Shown: one piece after another, positions 8,569 to 14,935 of the stretch | Layout: every line of letters begins with the position of its first letter | Position numbering within the stretch: the stretch's first letter is position 1 | DNA from: Elusimicrobiales bacterium | Lineage (GTDB): Bacteria > Elusimicrobiota > Elusimicrobia > Elusimicrobiales > UBA9959 | Assembly (NCBI GenBank): GCA_026416895.1 | Contig: JAOAEH010000026.1 | Location: forward strand, 1 to 15,548 | Direction of reading: 5' to 3' | Length of the DNA: 15,548 nt | Notes under the pieces: model-generated | Told to the model about the DNA's origin: nothing | Seen by the model: only the letters and a program-made list of their open reading frames with translations | Database searches by the model: none | Made by a program: the position numbers and the translations under genes

Positions 8569-9320
8569 TGATAAAAAACCCAACCAATAAAACCACATGA
8601 TAAAATTATAGAAATTGAATAATACCATTTAAACCAACTCCATATAGGAGTAATATATTTAAGTGGTAAAAGTATTAAATATACAAAAATCATTCCTAAA
8701 AAACCACCACCAACTCCATTTAAAAACCACTTAGAGGATTCTTTTAGTGACAATACAAAACCACCGAAGCCAACATGAATAATGGAAAATACTATCATCA
8801 AAAATATAATAAAAAAACTCATACCAAAAACAAAAAGTAAAAACCTTGAATAAAACTCGCTATGCATTATAGCAATTATCTCATCCGGTCTATATCTTAT
8901 ATCTTCAACACCATTTATTTTAGATATCTCATTTAAAATCAACTCAATACTTCCAAGATACATTGAGTCAATCTCAACTTCCACTATATCAGGCACAGGA
9001 TTTTTAGATAAAGACTTTATTGATAAATATAACTCAATATCCTCTTTTTCAAGTCTTTTCATTAGTTCATCAGAAGAAACAAAAACAGAATTTTTTACAC
9101 CTTTTATATTAGATATATTTTGAATAACATCCTGTTTACTATTTTTGCTCAAAGCAACTATTATTCTAAAATCTTCGCTAAGAAATTTATTAATATTTTT
9201 TGCTTGAAAAAATAAGAAAAGCATAGAAAATGTGTATATTGAAAACAATAAAGAAATTAGAAAAACAATACGATACCCTTTCCTTTTATTTACAATCATA
9301 CTACAAAGATATTTTATCAC
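8553..9320 (-). CDS. ftsX: Cell division protein FtsX
   Basis: A 255-residue inner-membrane protein, somewhat shorter than the usual 300. It has one membrane segment near the N-terminus (about 18-38), an extracytoplasmic domain (39-157) containing NPVPDIVEVEI at 107-117, where FtsX proteins carry NPLPxxxxV, then three membrane segments (about 158-183, 205-221, 234-251). FtsX works with the ATPase FtsE to transmit ATP hydrolysis across the membrane to EnvC-type activators. The start chosen is a GTG at 9320 whose last two bases overlap the upstream TGA (GTGA), typical of translational coupling; an ATG at 9299 is an alternative. The 3' end overlaps the envC-like gene. ftsE, normally the gene before ftsX, is absent: a J-domain gene sits there instead. 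Confidence 0.87.
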   Translation of the reverse strand: MIKYLCSMIVNKRKGYRIVFLISLLFSIYTFSMLFLFFQAKNINKFLSEDFRIIVALSKNSKQDVIQNISNIKGVKNSVFVSSDELMKRLEKEDIELYLSIKSLSKNPVPDIVEVEIDSMYLGSIELILNEISKINGVEDIRYRPDEIIAIMHSEFYSRFLLFVFGMSFFIIFLMIVFSIIHVGFGGFVLSLKESSKWFLNGVGGGFLGMIFVYLILLPLKYITPIWSWFKWYYSISIILSCGFIGWVFYQWKKD

Positions 9321-10054
9321 TTTTGCAAATATCTTTCAGTTCTTTTAATTAATTCAACATAAACCTCTATCTCTGATAAAAGTAAATCTTTCTTTTTTTC
9401 TATTTCTTTTATTCTTTCCTCCTCACTCATTTCAATAAGTCTATAAATCTCATCATTTTTAATAGTATCTATTTTTTCTTCATAGATAGCTGTAAGCTCT
9501 TTAACCACTTTTAATCTTATATTCAACATTTTAATTCTATCTACTGATGAGATTTCATCCGAAAGTTCTATTTTAGCTTGTTCAAGCATGTTTTTCAAAG
9601 ATAAAATATCTTTTTTTTCAAAATATTTATTTACTTCTGCCATCCTTATTTTTAAAAACTCTTTTTCATCTTCACTTAGTAAATCATATCTATCAGGATG
9701 ATAAATCTTAGCAAGTTGACGATATATTTTTTTGAGTTCTTTTTCATCACATTCACAATCCTTTTTAACATCAGATTCCTTTTTAAAAACATTATTATTT
9801 TTTTCTCCGAAAAACCTTTTTTTTAAATCATCAAGAATTGATAAATAAACACCAAGTTTTTTAAGATAATAATTTGAATAAAATCTCTCTAAAGTCTCTT
9901 TAATAGCTAAAAATTTTAATGCAGTAGAATATAATTTTTTTTCTTCCTTTATAATCATCTTCATTAAATCAACAATTTTCCCTTTCAATATATGCTCAAC
10001 TGAAACAAGCGATTTAAAATTAGGTATATTTTGTGAGTTTATATAATTTGACAT
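9317..10054 (-). CDS. J-domain (DnaJ-like) coiled-coil protein
   Basis: A 245-residue, lysine/glutamate-rich cytoplasmic protein with no signal peptide. A J domain lies at about 103-155: ELKKIYRQLAKIYHPDRYD, with the His-Pro-Asp motif at 119-121 that stimulates Hsp70 ATPase, then a helix III-like stretch. The regions on both sides (about 17-85 and 165-245) are predicted long helices or coiled coil. There is no Gly/Phe region, zinc finger or DnaJ C-terminal domain, so it is a specialised J protein rather than housekeeping DnaJ. It overlaps the response regulator gene by 35 bp and ftsX by 4 bp, and so is tightly coupled to both. A weak AAGG precedes the ATG. The J domain is clear; the partner and target are unknown. 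Confidence 0.75.
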   Translation of the reverse strand: MSNYINSQNIPNFKSLVSVEHILKGKIVDLMKMIIKEEKKLYSTALKFLAIKETLERFYSNYYLKKLGVYLSILDDLKKRFFGEKNNNVFKKESDVKKDCECDEKELKKIYRQLAKIYHPDRYDLLSEDEKEFLKIRMAEVNKYFEKKDILSLKNMLEQAKIELSDEISSVDRIKMLNIRLKVVKELTAIYEEKIDTIKNDEIYRLIEMSEEERIKEIEKKKDLLLSEIEVYVELIKRTERYLQK

Positions 10055-10400
10055 AACTTTCTACCTTATCAAGTTCTGGAGGTTTAATAATATAGCCAAA
10101 AGCTCCTTCTTTAACAGTTTTCTGAGCAATTTCTGCTGTTGTAAGGTCCGCAAGCACAATAACACAGCTATATATCTTCCTATCCTTCAGAATCTTTATA
10201 ACCTCTAAAGATGTAAGTCCCCATATCATTGCATCAGTTATAACTATATCATAATTTTTTGTCATTAGAGACTCTCTAGCCATCTTTGCATTATCCATAA
10301 TATCCAATACAAATTCATTTCTATCACCAAACATAGATGAAATTTTATTTTTCACGTAAACCTCATCACTTATAAGCAGAATATTTACCACTCTATCCAT
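10020..10400 (-). CDS. Single-domain response regulator (receiver), atypical
   Basis: A 126-residue protein made of one receiver domain with no output domain. Visible features are the acidic pair Asp12-Glu13, the phosphoacceptor Asp56 in VITDAMIWG, and Lys106 in IIKPP. The conserved Thr/Ser at the end of the fourth strand, 22 residues before the Lys as in CheY, is Ala84 here (VIVLADL). That residue normally couples phosphorylation to the active conformation, so signalling may be weak or altered. The gene starts inside the end of the HD-GYP gene (16 bp overlap) and its own end overlaps the J-domain gene by 35 bp. It may carry a signal between these two proteins; no histidine kinase is in the window. 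Confidence 0.85.
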   Translation of the reverse strand: MDRVVNILLISDEVYVKNKISSMFGDRNEFVLDIMDNAKMARESLMTKNYDIVITDAMIWGLTSLEVIKILKDRKIYSCVIVLADLTTAEIAQKTVKEGAFGYIIKPPELDKVESYVKLYKLTKYT

Positions 10401-11611
10401 AATTTTTCAAGTTCAAACTTAGTTTTAAATTTTAAATTCTTATTTTCTAAATCCTTATATTTAACATATGATTCTACAGAGGTAAGTGGATACTCTAAAA
10501 GATCAATATAATTATGTTCAATTTCCTCAAAAGAATTATTCATCAAAACTTCTATAACAGGTCTAAATATTTTATCCTTATTAATAAATATAACCTTTGC
10601 AATTTCTCCTGTAGACAACTTAACAAGTGAACCAGGTGGATACATTCCAAGAGAAGAAATTAAACCCTTTACTGATTGTGGAGCGAACATTTTTTTATAT
10701 TTTGAAGTTATAAGCTCAATAGCATAACTTTCTTCAATTGCCTTTCTCCATGATCTTGGATGTGTTAAAGCTTCATAAAAATCTGAAATTGCAACTATTT
10801 GTGAAAAAATATCAAGTTCTTCAGCTTTTTTAGATTGATAACCACTCCCATCAAATCTTTCATGAGAATTTAAAACTATCTCAGATACAAATTCTTTAAG
10901 TTCATTTTCAAAAACAAAAATTTTTTCAACTATCTCTACCCCATCAGACACATGCATTTCAATTATCTTCTTTTCATTATTAGTTAATACTTTCTCTTGA
11001 GAATATAAATTTTTATAATAAGGCATCGCCACATCAATACACAAACTAGCAATTATAATTTTCGATATCTTTGAACTATCAATATTTAAAGACTTAGCTA
11101 TCATACCACTAATTATAGCCACATTTATTGAGTGAGATATGACATAGTTACTAGGAGTTAGATAAGCTAACATTAAAGGGAAATATGGATCATCAATATT
11201 TTCATATATGAATGAGGAAAGATATTTCACATCATCTGAAACATTAAGATAGGAACCATCGTATATTTTTGAAAGCAACAAAGCATATCTTTTAAGTAAT
11301 AGAGAATAAATTCCTTTAACTTTTTCAAATTTTTCTTTATCAAATAGGATAGGTTTATATTTATTCTTATTGATTGAATTATCAATTTTAAAAAATTGAT
11401 TATCGAAATCAGCCTCTTTCTTAAATCCCAAATTCCAAGAATCAACAACTCTCTCTTCTTTATAATCTGTTTCTTTATTTAGTTGAACTAAATTAGGATC
11501 TTTTTCAACCTGATGTATTTTAGACGTTTTATTACTTACATTATTTTCTAAATTTAAAGTTTTATCTTTAGATTCAGATTTCAAATTTTTTTTAAGTTCA
11601 GAAAATTTCAT
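10385..11611 (-). CDS. HD-GYP-type protein with degenerate metal site
   Basis: A 408-residue cytoplasmic protein. Residues 1-90 are polar and probably disordered. An HD-GYP domain follows at about 150-320: SHSINVAIISGMIAKSLNI at 159-177, LTNNEKKIIEMHVSDGVEIV at 209-228, SHERFDGSGYQ at 249-259, and AISDFYEALTHPRSW at 275-289. Active members break down cyclic di-GMP with a two- or three-metal site. Here the HD pair reads Ile192-Asp193, the paired histidines read Ser249-His250, and GYP reads GYQ, while His220 and Asp277 remain. Loss of two metal ligands suggests a non-catalytic or altered enzyme, perhaps a binding protein. After the domain, about 325-375 looks like a small beta-rich segment often seen after HD-GYP domains. 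It starts the overlapping set that leads to the response regulator, J-domain and ftsX genes. Confidence 0.82.
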   Translation of the reverse strand: MKFSELKKNLKSESKDKTLNLENNVSNKTSKIHQVEKDPNLVQLNKETDYKEERVVDSWNLGFKKEADFDNQFFKIDNSINKNKYKPILFDKEKFEKVKGIYSLLLKRYALLLSKIYDGSYLNVSDDVKYLSSFIYENIDDPYFPLMLAYLTPSNYVISHSINVAIISGMIAKSLNIDSSKISKIIIASLCIDVAMPYYKNLYSQEKVLTNNEKKIIEMHVSDGVEIVEKIFVFENELKEFVSEIVLNSHERFDGSGYQSKKAEELDIFSQIVAISDFYEALTHPRSWRKAIEESYAIELITSKYKKMFAPQSVKGLISSLGMYPPGSLVKLSTGEIAKVIFINKDKIFRPVIEVLMNNSFEEIEHNYIDLLEYPLTSVESYVKYKDLENKNLKFKTKFELEKLWIEW

Positions 11612-11617
11612 AAAAAT

Positions 11618-11623
11618 ATTATA
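11618..11623 (-). promoter_or_regulatory. Perfect -10 box directly before the HD-GYP gene
   Basis: The minus strand has TATAAT exactly 6 bp before the ATG at 11611, in the 48 bp gap after msrA. No good -35 box lies at the expected distance (the hexamer at 11641-11646 is poor) and no Shine-Dalgarno sequence is present. If used, the mRNA would begin at about the start codon (leaderless). Chance occurrence in AT-rich DNA is possible. Confidence 0.35.
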
Positions 11624-11659
11624 AAGTATAAATGTTAAATTTTCATTTCAGATTTTTAT

Positions 11660-12145
11660 CTAAAATTTTCTTTCAAAATGACAGATATATCCACCTGGAT
11701 TTTTCCATAAATATTTTTGATGATATTCTTCTGCATCCCAGAATTTTTCAAATTTAACAATCTCTGTCACTATCTTTTTCTTCCATTTTTTTTGAGCATC
11801 TTCTATAGCTTTAAGAGCAATTTCCTTTTGTTCATCATCTAAATAAAATATAACTGATCTATACTGATGCCCAATATCATTCATTTGCCTATTTGGTGTA
11901 GTTGGATCATGTATTACAAAAAAATAATCATAGATATCCTTAAGTTTTATGACATCATCATCAAACTCTATCCAAACACTTTCAGCATGCCCACTATTTC
12001 CTTTTTTTACTTCTTCGTAACTAGGATTTTCTAGATGACCACCACTATATCCGACCTTTGTATTAATTACGCCTTTTAATTTAGCCATCAAGAATTCAAC
12101 TCCCCAAAAACAACCTCCACCTAAATCACAAATTTTTCGCGCCAT
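11660..12145 (-). CDS. msrA: Peptide methionine sulfoxide reductase MsrA
   Basis: MsrA reduces the S form of methionine sulfoxide in proteins. The 161-residue protein is a normal length for the short form. It has the catalytic Cys12 in GGGCFWG, GYSGGHLENPSYEEV at 32-46, GHAESVWIEFDD at 52-63, the HDPTTPNRQMNDIGHQYRS block at 79-97, and a possible resolving Cys155 near the C-terminus (GGYICH). No MsrB domain is fused and no signal peptide is present, so it acts in the cytoplasm. The start is supported by a good ribosome binding site overlapping the previous stop codon. It is probably co-transcribed with the lipid genes upstream, but no functional link is implied. Confidence 0.96.
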   Translation of the reverse strand: MARKICDLGGGCFWGVEFLMAKLKGVINTKVGYSGGHLENPSYEEVKKGNSGHAESVWIEFDDDVIKLKDIYDYFFVIHDPTTPNRQMNDIGHQYRSVIFYLDDEQKEIALKAIEDAQKKWKKKIVTEIVKFEKFWDAEEYHQKYLWKNPGGYICHFERKF

Positions 12146-12150
12146 AAAAA

Positions 12151-12156
12151 CACCTT
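12151..12156 (-). promoter_or_regulatory. Ribosome binding site of msrA
   Basis: AAGGTG on the minus strand ends 5 bp before the msrA ATG and overlaps the TAA stop of the upstream GNAT gene. It is one of only two clear Shine-Dalgarno sequences in the window and fixes the msrA start. Confidence 0.7.
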
Positions 12157-13255
12157 ATAAATCTTTTCTAAATATTCTATACTTTTTGTAAAGTCTACCA
12201 CCAAATTTTTCGATAGTTTTATTTATCTTTACATTATCCTCTAAAGTCCAGGAAAGTTCTCCTTTCTGCCAACCATATTTTTTTGCAATTTCTATTGCTT
12301 TTTTTATTATTAAAACTTCTATCCCTTTCCCGCGATAATTATCTATAACTCCCAAAGTTAAAACTCTTCCCTTATTTATTTTAAAAAGATATTTATACAA
12401 AAACGGAATAAAATTAAAAATATTTATTTTACCCTTAACAACAGAAAGAGGTATATTTAAATCTGGAAGAATAAGTGAAAATCCAACTGCTTCATCGTTA
12501 CCATTTCTTGCAAATATCAAATAATCACTCTTTATTACAGATTTAAGTGTATTAGCCATTTCTCTAATCTCTTCATCAGTCATAGGAATAAATCCCCAAT
12601 TTTTTTCCCACGCTCTATTATAAACTTTTTTAACATCATTAAATACCTTTTCAAAATCTGATAAATCTGCTGATTCTATAACTATATCTTTATTATTTTT
12701 TGATATTTTTTCAAAAAGAGACATATGATATGAAGAATAACTAGCTATATCCCATTCATAAGCATAGAGATCTTTTTCTTTTTTATACCCATTTTGAATG
12801 ATAAGATTTTCATAATATGAATAATTATACGGCATCATTATACAGTTTGGAGCATCAAAATTATCCACTAAAAGCCCCCAACTATAGTTGCTTGAAGGAT
12901 TAGCAGGGCCTCTAATTATTGACATACCTTTCTCTTTTGAAAAACTTTCTACTTGACCAAAAAGTAATTCTGCTACTTTATTATCATTTTCACAATCAAA
13001 AAAACCAAAAAAACAACATCTCTCATTCCAAAAACTATTATGTCTTTGATTTATTATAGCAGCTATTCTTCCTTTTATTAAACCATTTTCTTCCACTACA
13101 AAAAGTTTTTTTTCAGAAAAACTCCAAAATGGATGTTGATCAGATAAAAGCCTCTTTAAATTTTTTTTTAAATCACCAACCCAGTTTTTACACTTAGAAT
13201 AAAGGTTATAGGAATACTCTATAAACTCATCAATTGAAGATTCCCTTACTCTCAT
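12155..13255 (-). CDS. YghO/bacterial ceramide synthase-like GNAT-fold acyltransferase
   Basis: A 366-residue cytoplasmic protein of the two-lobed GNAT type. The N-terminal lobe has FWSFSEKKLFVVEENG at 43-58 and the family block RGPANPSSNYSWGLLVDNFD at 115-134, followed by MMPYNYSYYENLI. The C-terminal lobe has YNRAWEKNWGFIPMT at 212-226, the acyl-CoA loop region GVIDNYRGKGI at 302-312, and SWTLEDNVKINKTIEKFGG at 335-353. These blocks are those of the YghO-like family that, as I recall, includes the bacterial ceramide synthase described in Caulobacter, which N-acylates the long-chain base. It lies 6 bp downstream of the serine palmitoyltransferase-like gene, the expected supplier of that base, which strengthens the idea. 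Family membership is fairly sure; ceramide synthase activity is inference. No clear ribosome binding site is seen. Confidence 0.72.
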   Translation of the reverse strand: MRVRESSIDEFIEYSYNLYSKCKNWVGDLKKNLKRLLSDQHPFWSFSEKKLFVVEENGLIKGRIAAIINQRHNSFWNERCCFFGFFDCENDNKVAELLFGQVESFSKEKGMSIIRGPANPSSNYSWGLLVDNFDAPNCIMMPYNYSYYENLIIQNGYKKEKDLYAYEWDIASYSSYHMSLFEKISKNNKDIVIESADLSDFEKVFNDVKKVYNRAWEKNWGFIPMTDEEIREMANTLKSVIKSDYLIFARNGNDEAVGFSLILPDLNIPLSVVKGKINIFNFIPFLYKYLFKINKGRVLTLGVIDNYRGKGIEVLIIKKAIEIAKKYGWQKGELSWTLEDNVKINKTIEKFGGRLYKKYRIFRKDL

Positions 13256-13261
13256 TTAATT

Positions 13262-14458
13262 TTAGCTTTTAACTCCATGCATCACTGCTTTATAACAGTT
13301 TTCAAAAATATCAAGAGCTCTATCAAGATGTTCCTTAGTATGCGCAGCAGTTACAACTACTCTAATTAAGGTATGTTTGGGAGGAACTGCAGGACTTATA
13401 ACCGGATTTGAGAATATACCATTATCAAAAAGCATCCTCCACAGCATAAAAGTCTTTTCATTATCACCTATCATTATGGGAATTATAGGAGTTTGAGTTG
13501 GCCCAATTTTACACCCCATCTGTTTAAATCTTTCAAGAAGATATTTTGAATTATCCCAAAGTTTTTTTCTCCTTTCAGGTTCAGCTTCAATTATATCTAT
13601 AGCTTTTGATATAGCTGCTACACATGCAGGAGGAAGGGCTGCAGAAAATATCATAGAACGTGAATTGTGTTGAATATATTCAATAACATCATTATCACCA
13701 ACTACAAAACCACCAACAGATGCAAAACTTTTAGAACACGTACCTACAACTAAATCCACCTCACCACTCTCAAGTCCAAAATACTCACAACTCCCTCTTC
13801 CATTCTCACCTAAAACTCCAGTTGCATGAGCATCATCAACAATTAACCTTGCACCATATCTTTTACAAACATCAACAATTTGAGGTAAAGGAGCTATATC
13901 TCCTTCCATGGAAAACACACCATCAACTATAACAAGTTTCCCTTTATTTTTATCTATTCCTTTCAATATCTTCTCAAGATCATCTACATCATTATGTTTA
14001 AATCTTTTTATCTCAGCACCGCTCATTCTACATCCATCAATTATACTTGCATGATCAAGTTTATCAACTATAACAACATCATCTGGCCCTGCCAAAGCTG
14101 ACACTACTCCAACATTCATCTGATATCCTGTAGCATATATTAAAGCCCTCTGTCTTTTCTTAAATTTAGCAAGTTTTTTTTCAAGTTCTTCATGTAAAAT
14201 TGTATTTCCATTTAAAAATCTGGAACCTGCCACACCAGTTCCAAACTTTTCAATGGCTTCCTTTGCCGCTTGCTTCATCCTTGGATCATTAGCAAGCCCA
14301 AGATAGTTATTTGAACCAAACATTATAAACTTTTTACCATTTATATAAACCTCTGGAGCCTGCTCACTTTCAAGTGCCTTAAAATAAGGATATATTCCCC
14401 TAGCCTTAAGCTCTTTTACTATAGTAAAATCTTTAACTTTATCAAATATATCCGCCAT
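13262..14458 (-). CDS. spt: Serine palmitoyltransferase-like PLP enzyme (alpha-oxoamine synthase family)
   Basis: A 398-residue fold-type I PLP enzyme that condenses an amino acid with an acyl-CoA or acyl-ACP and releases CO2. PLP-site residues are visible: His136 in DHASIIDG, Asp208 and His211 in VDDAHATG, and the Schiff-base Lys243 in GTCSKS. Family members are serine palmitoyltransferase (Spt), glycine C-acetyltransferase (Kbl) and BioF. I favour Spt because of GIYPYFKALES near the N-terminus (21-31), MFGSNNYLGL, AGSRFLNG at 77-84, and especially IIPIMIGDNEKTFM with NPVISPAVPP at 325-360, which resemble the Bacteroides enzyme more than Kbl or BioF. No tdh or bio genes adjoin; the next gene is a ceramide-synthase-like protein. 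It has its own promoter and no Shine-Dalgarno sequence. Class is certain; substrate is probable. Confidence 0.85.
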   Translation of the reverse strand: MADIFDKVKDFTIVKELKARGIYPYFKALESEQAPEVYINGKKFIMFGSNNYLGLANDPRMKQAAKEAIEKFGTGVAGSRFLNGNTILHEELEKKLAKFKKRQRALIYATGYQMNVGVVSALAGPDDVVIVDKLDHASIIDGCRMSGAEIKRFKHNDVDDLEKILKGIDKNKGKLVIVDGVFSMEGDIAPLPQIVDVCKRYGARLIVDDAHATGVLGENGRGSCEYFGLESGEVDLVVGTCSKSFASVGGFVVGDNDVIEYIQHNSRSMIFSAALPPACVAAISKAIDIIEAEPERRKKLWDNSKYLLERFKQMGCKIGPTQTPIIPIMIGDNEKTFMLWRMLFDNGIFSNPVISPAVPPKHTLIRVVVTAAHTKEHLDRALDIFENCYKAVMHGVKS

Positions 14459-14467
14459 ATAAAAACT

Positions 14468-14496
14468 ATTGTATTATTTATTTAAAGCATTTTCAA
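14468..14496 (-). promoter_or_regulatory. Sigma70-type promoter of spt, with almost no leader
   Basis: On the minus strand TTGAAA (14491-14496, five of six consensus bases) and TACAAT (14468-14473, five of six) are separated by exactly 17 bp. The -35 box and spacer lie in the end of rfaE2. Only 9 bp separate the -10 box from the spt ATG and no Shine-Dalgarno sequence occurs there, so a transcript starting from it would have a leader of about 0-3 bases. Confidence 0.5.
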
Positions 14497-14935
14497 TTCT
14501 TTTTATAATATTTGTAGTAGATCTTCCATTTAGAAGCTTTATTATAACAGTTTTTTTTGCAAATTCCCTCCCCACAACATCCTCTATTCTATAATCTCCC
14601 CCTTTAACTAAATAATCAGGCTTTATGGATTTTATAAGTTTATACGGAGTATCCTCATTAAAAACAACTATATAATCAACATACTCAATAGCCGAAAGAA
14701 CTTTAATCCTATCCTTAAGTTTGTTTATTGGTCTCTTATCACCCTTAATCCTTTTTATAGAACTATCACTATTAATTCCTACAATTACACAACCAAGTTT
14801 AGAACATTCTTCAAGTAACTTTATATGTCCAGCATGTATAATATCAAAGCAACCATTAGTAAAAACAACTTTTTTTCCCTTACTTCTTATAGATTTGACA
14901 ACTGAAGATATTTCTTTACGTGGAATAATCTTCAT
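14474..14935 (-). CDS. rfaE2: RfaE2-type D-beta-D-heptose 1-phosphate nucleotidyltransferase (HldE C-terminal-domain-like)
   Basis: A 153-residue stand-alone cytidylyltransferase-fold enzyme, equal to the C-terminal half of HldE, which makes ADP-heptose for the lipopolysaccharide inner core. Motifs are VVFTNGCFDIIHAGHIKLL at 23-41 with the HAGH nucleotide-binding signature at 34-37, GINSDSSIKRIKGDKRPIN at 53-71, KPDYLVKGGDY at 105-115, and GRSTTNII at 137-144. The kinase half and the other heptose genes are not in the window. The ATG overlaps the stop codon of the accC-derived frame by 4 bp (ATGA), so translation is coupled. A second, partial copy of its middle region lies at 15364-15548. A different sugar- or alditol-phosphate substrate cannot be excluded from sequence alone. 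Confidence 0.88.
   Translation of the reverse strand: MKIIPRKEISSVVKSIRSKGKKVVFTNGCFDIIHAGHIKLLEECSKLGCVIVGINSDSSIKRIKGDKRPINKLKDRIKVLSAIEYVDYIVVFNEDTPYKLIKSIKPDYLVKGGDYRIEDVVGREFAKKTVIIKLLNGRSTTNIIKRIENALNK
14603..14787. repeat. Direct repeat, copy 1 (inside rfaE2)
   Basis: This 185 bp stretch of the complete rfaE2 gene recurs without gaps at 15364-15548, 761 bp away in the same orientation. The part at 14603-14692 (90 bp) is identical to the other copy; 14693-14787 differs at 13 of 95 positions by my count. The repeat stops at the codons for Leu-Val-Lys on one side and continues off the window on the other. Confidence 0.95.

Noticed and set aside
8569..8628. Upstream ATG giving a 397-residue EnvC-like protein
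   Set aside because: It would put 20 extra residues before a typical signal peptide and lengthen the overlap with ftsX to 76 bp; the ATG at 8568 explains both better.
11227..11448. Minus-strand open frame in another phase inside the HD-GYP gene
   Set aside because: It is fully contained in the better-supported HD-GYP frame, with no motif and no start signal.
13262..14458. Annotation as glycine C-acetyltransferase (Kbl) or BioF
   Set aside because: The DNEKTF and NPVISPAVPP region and the N-terminal GIYPYF match serine palmitoyltransferase better, and no tdh or bio genes adjoin. It is not fully excluded.
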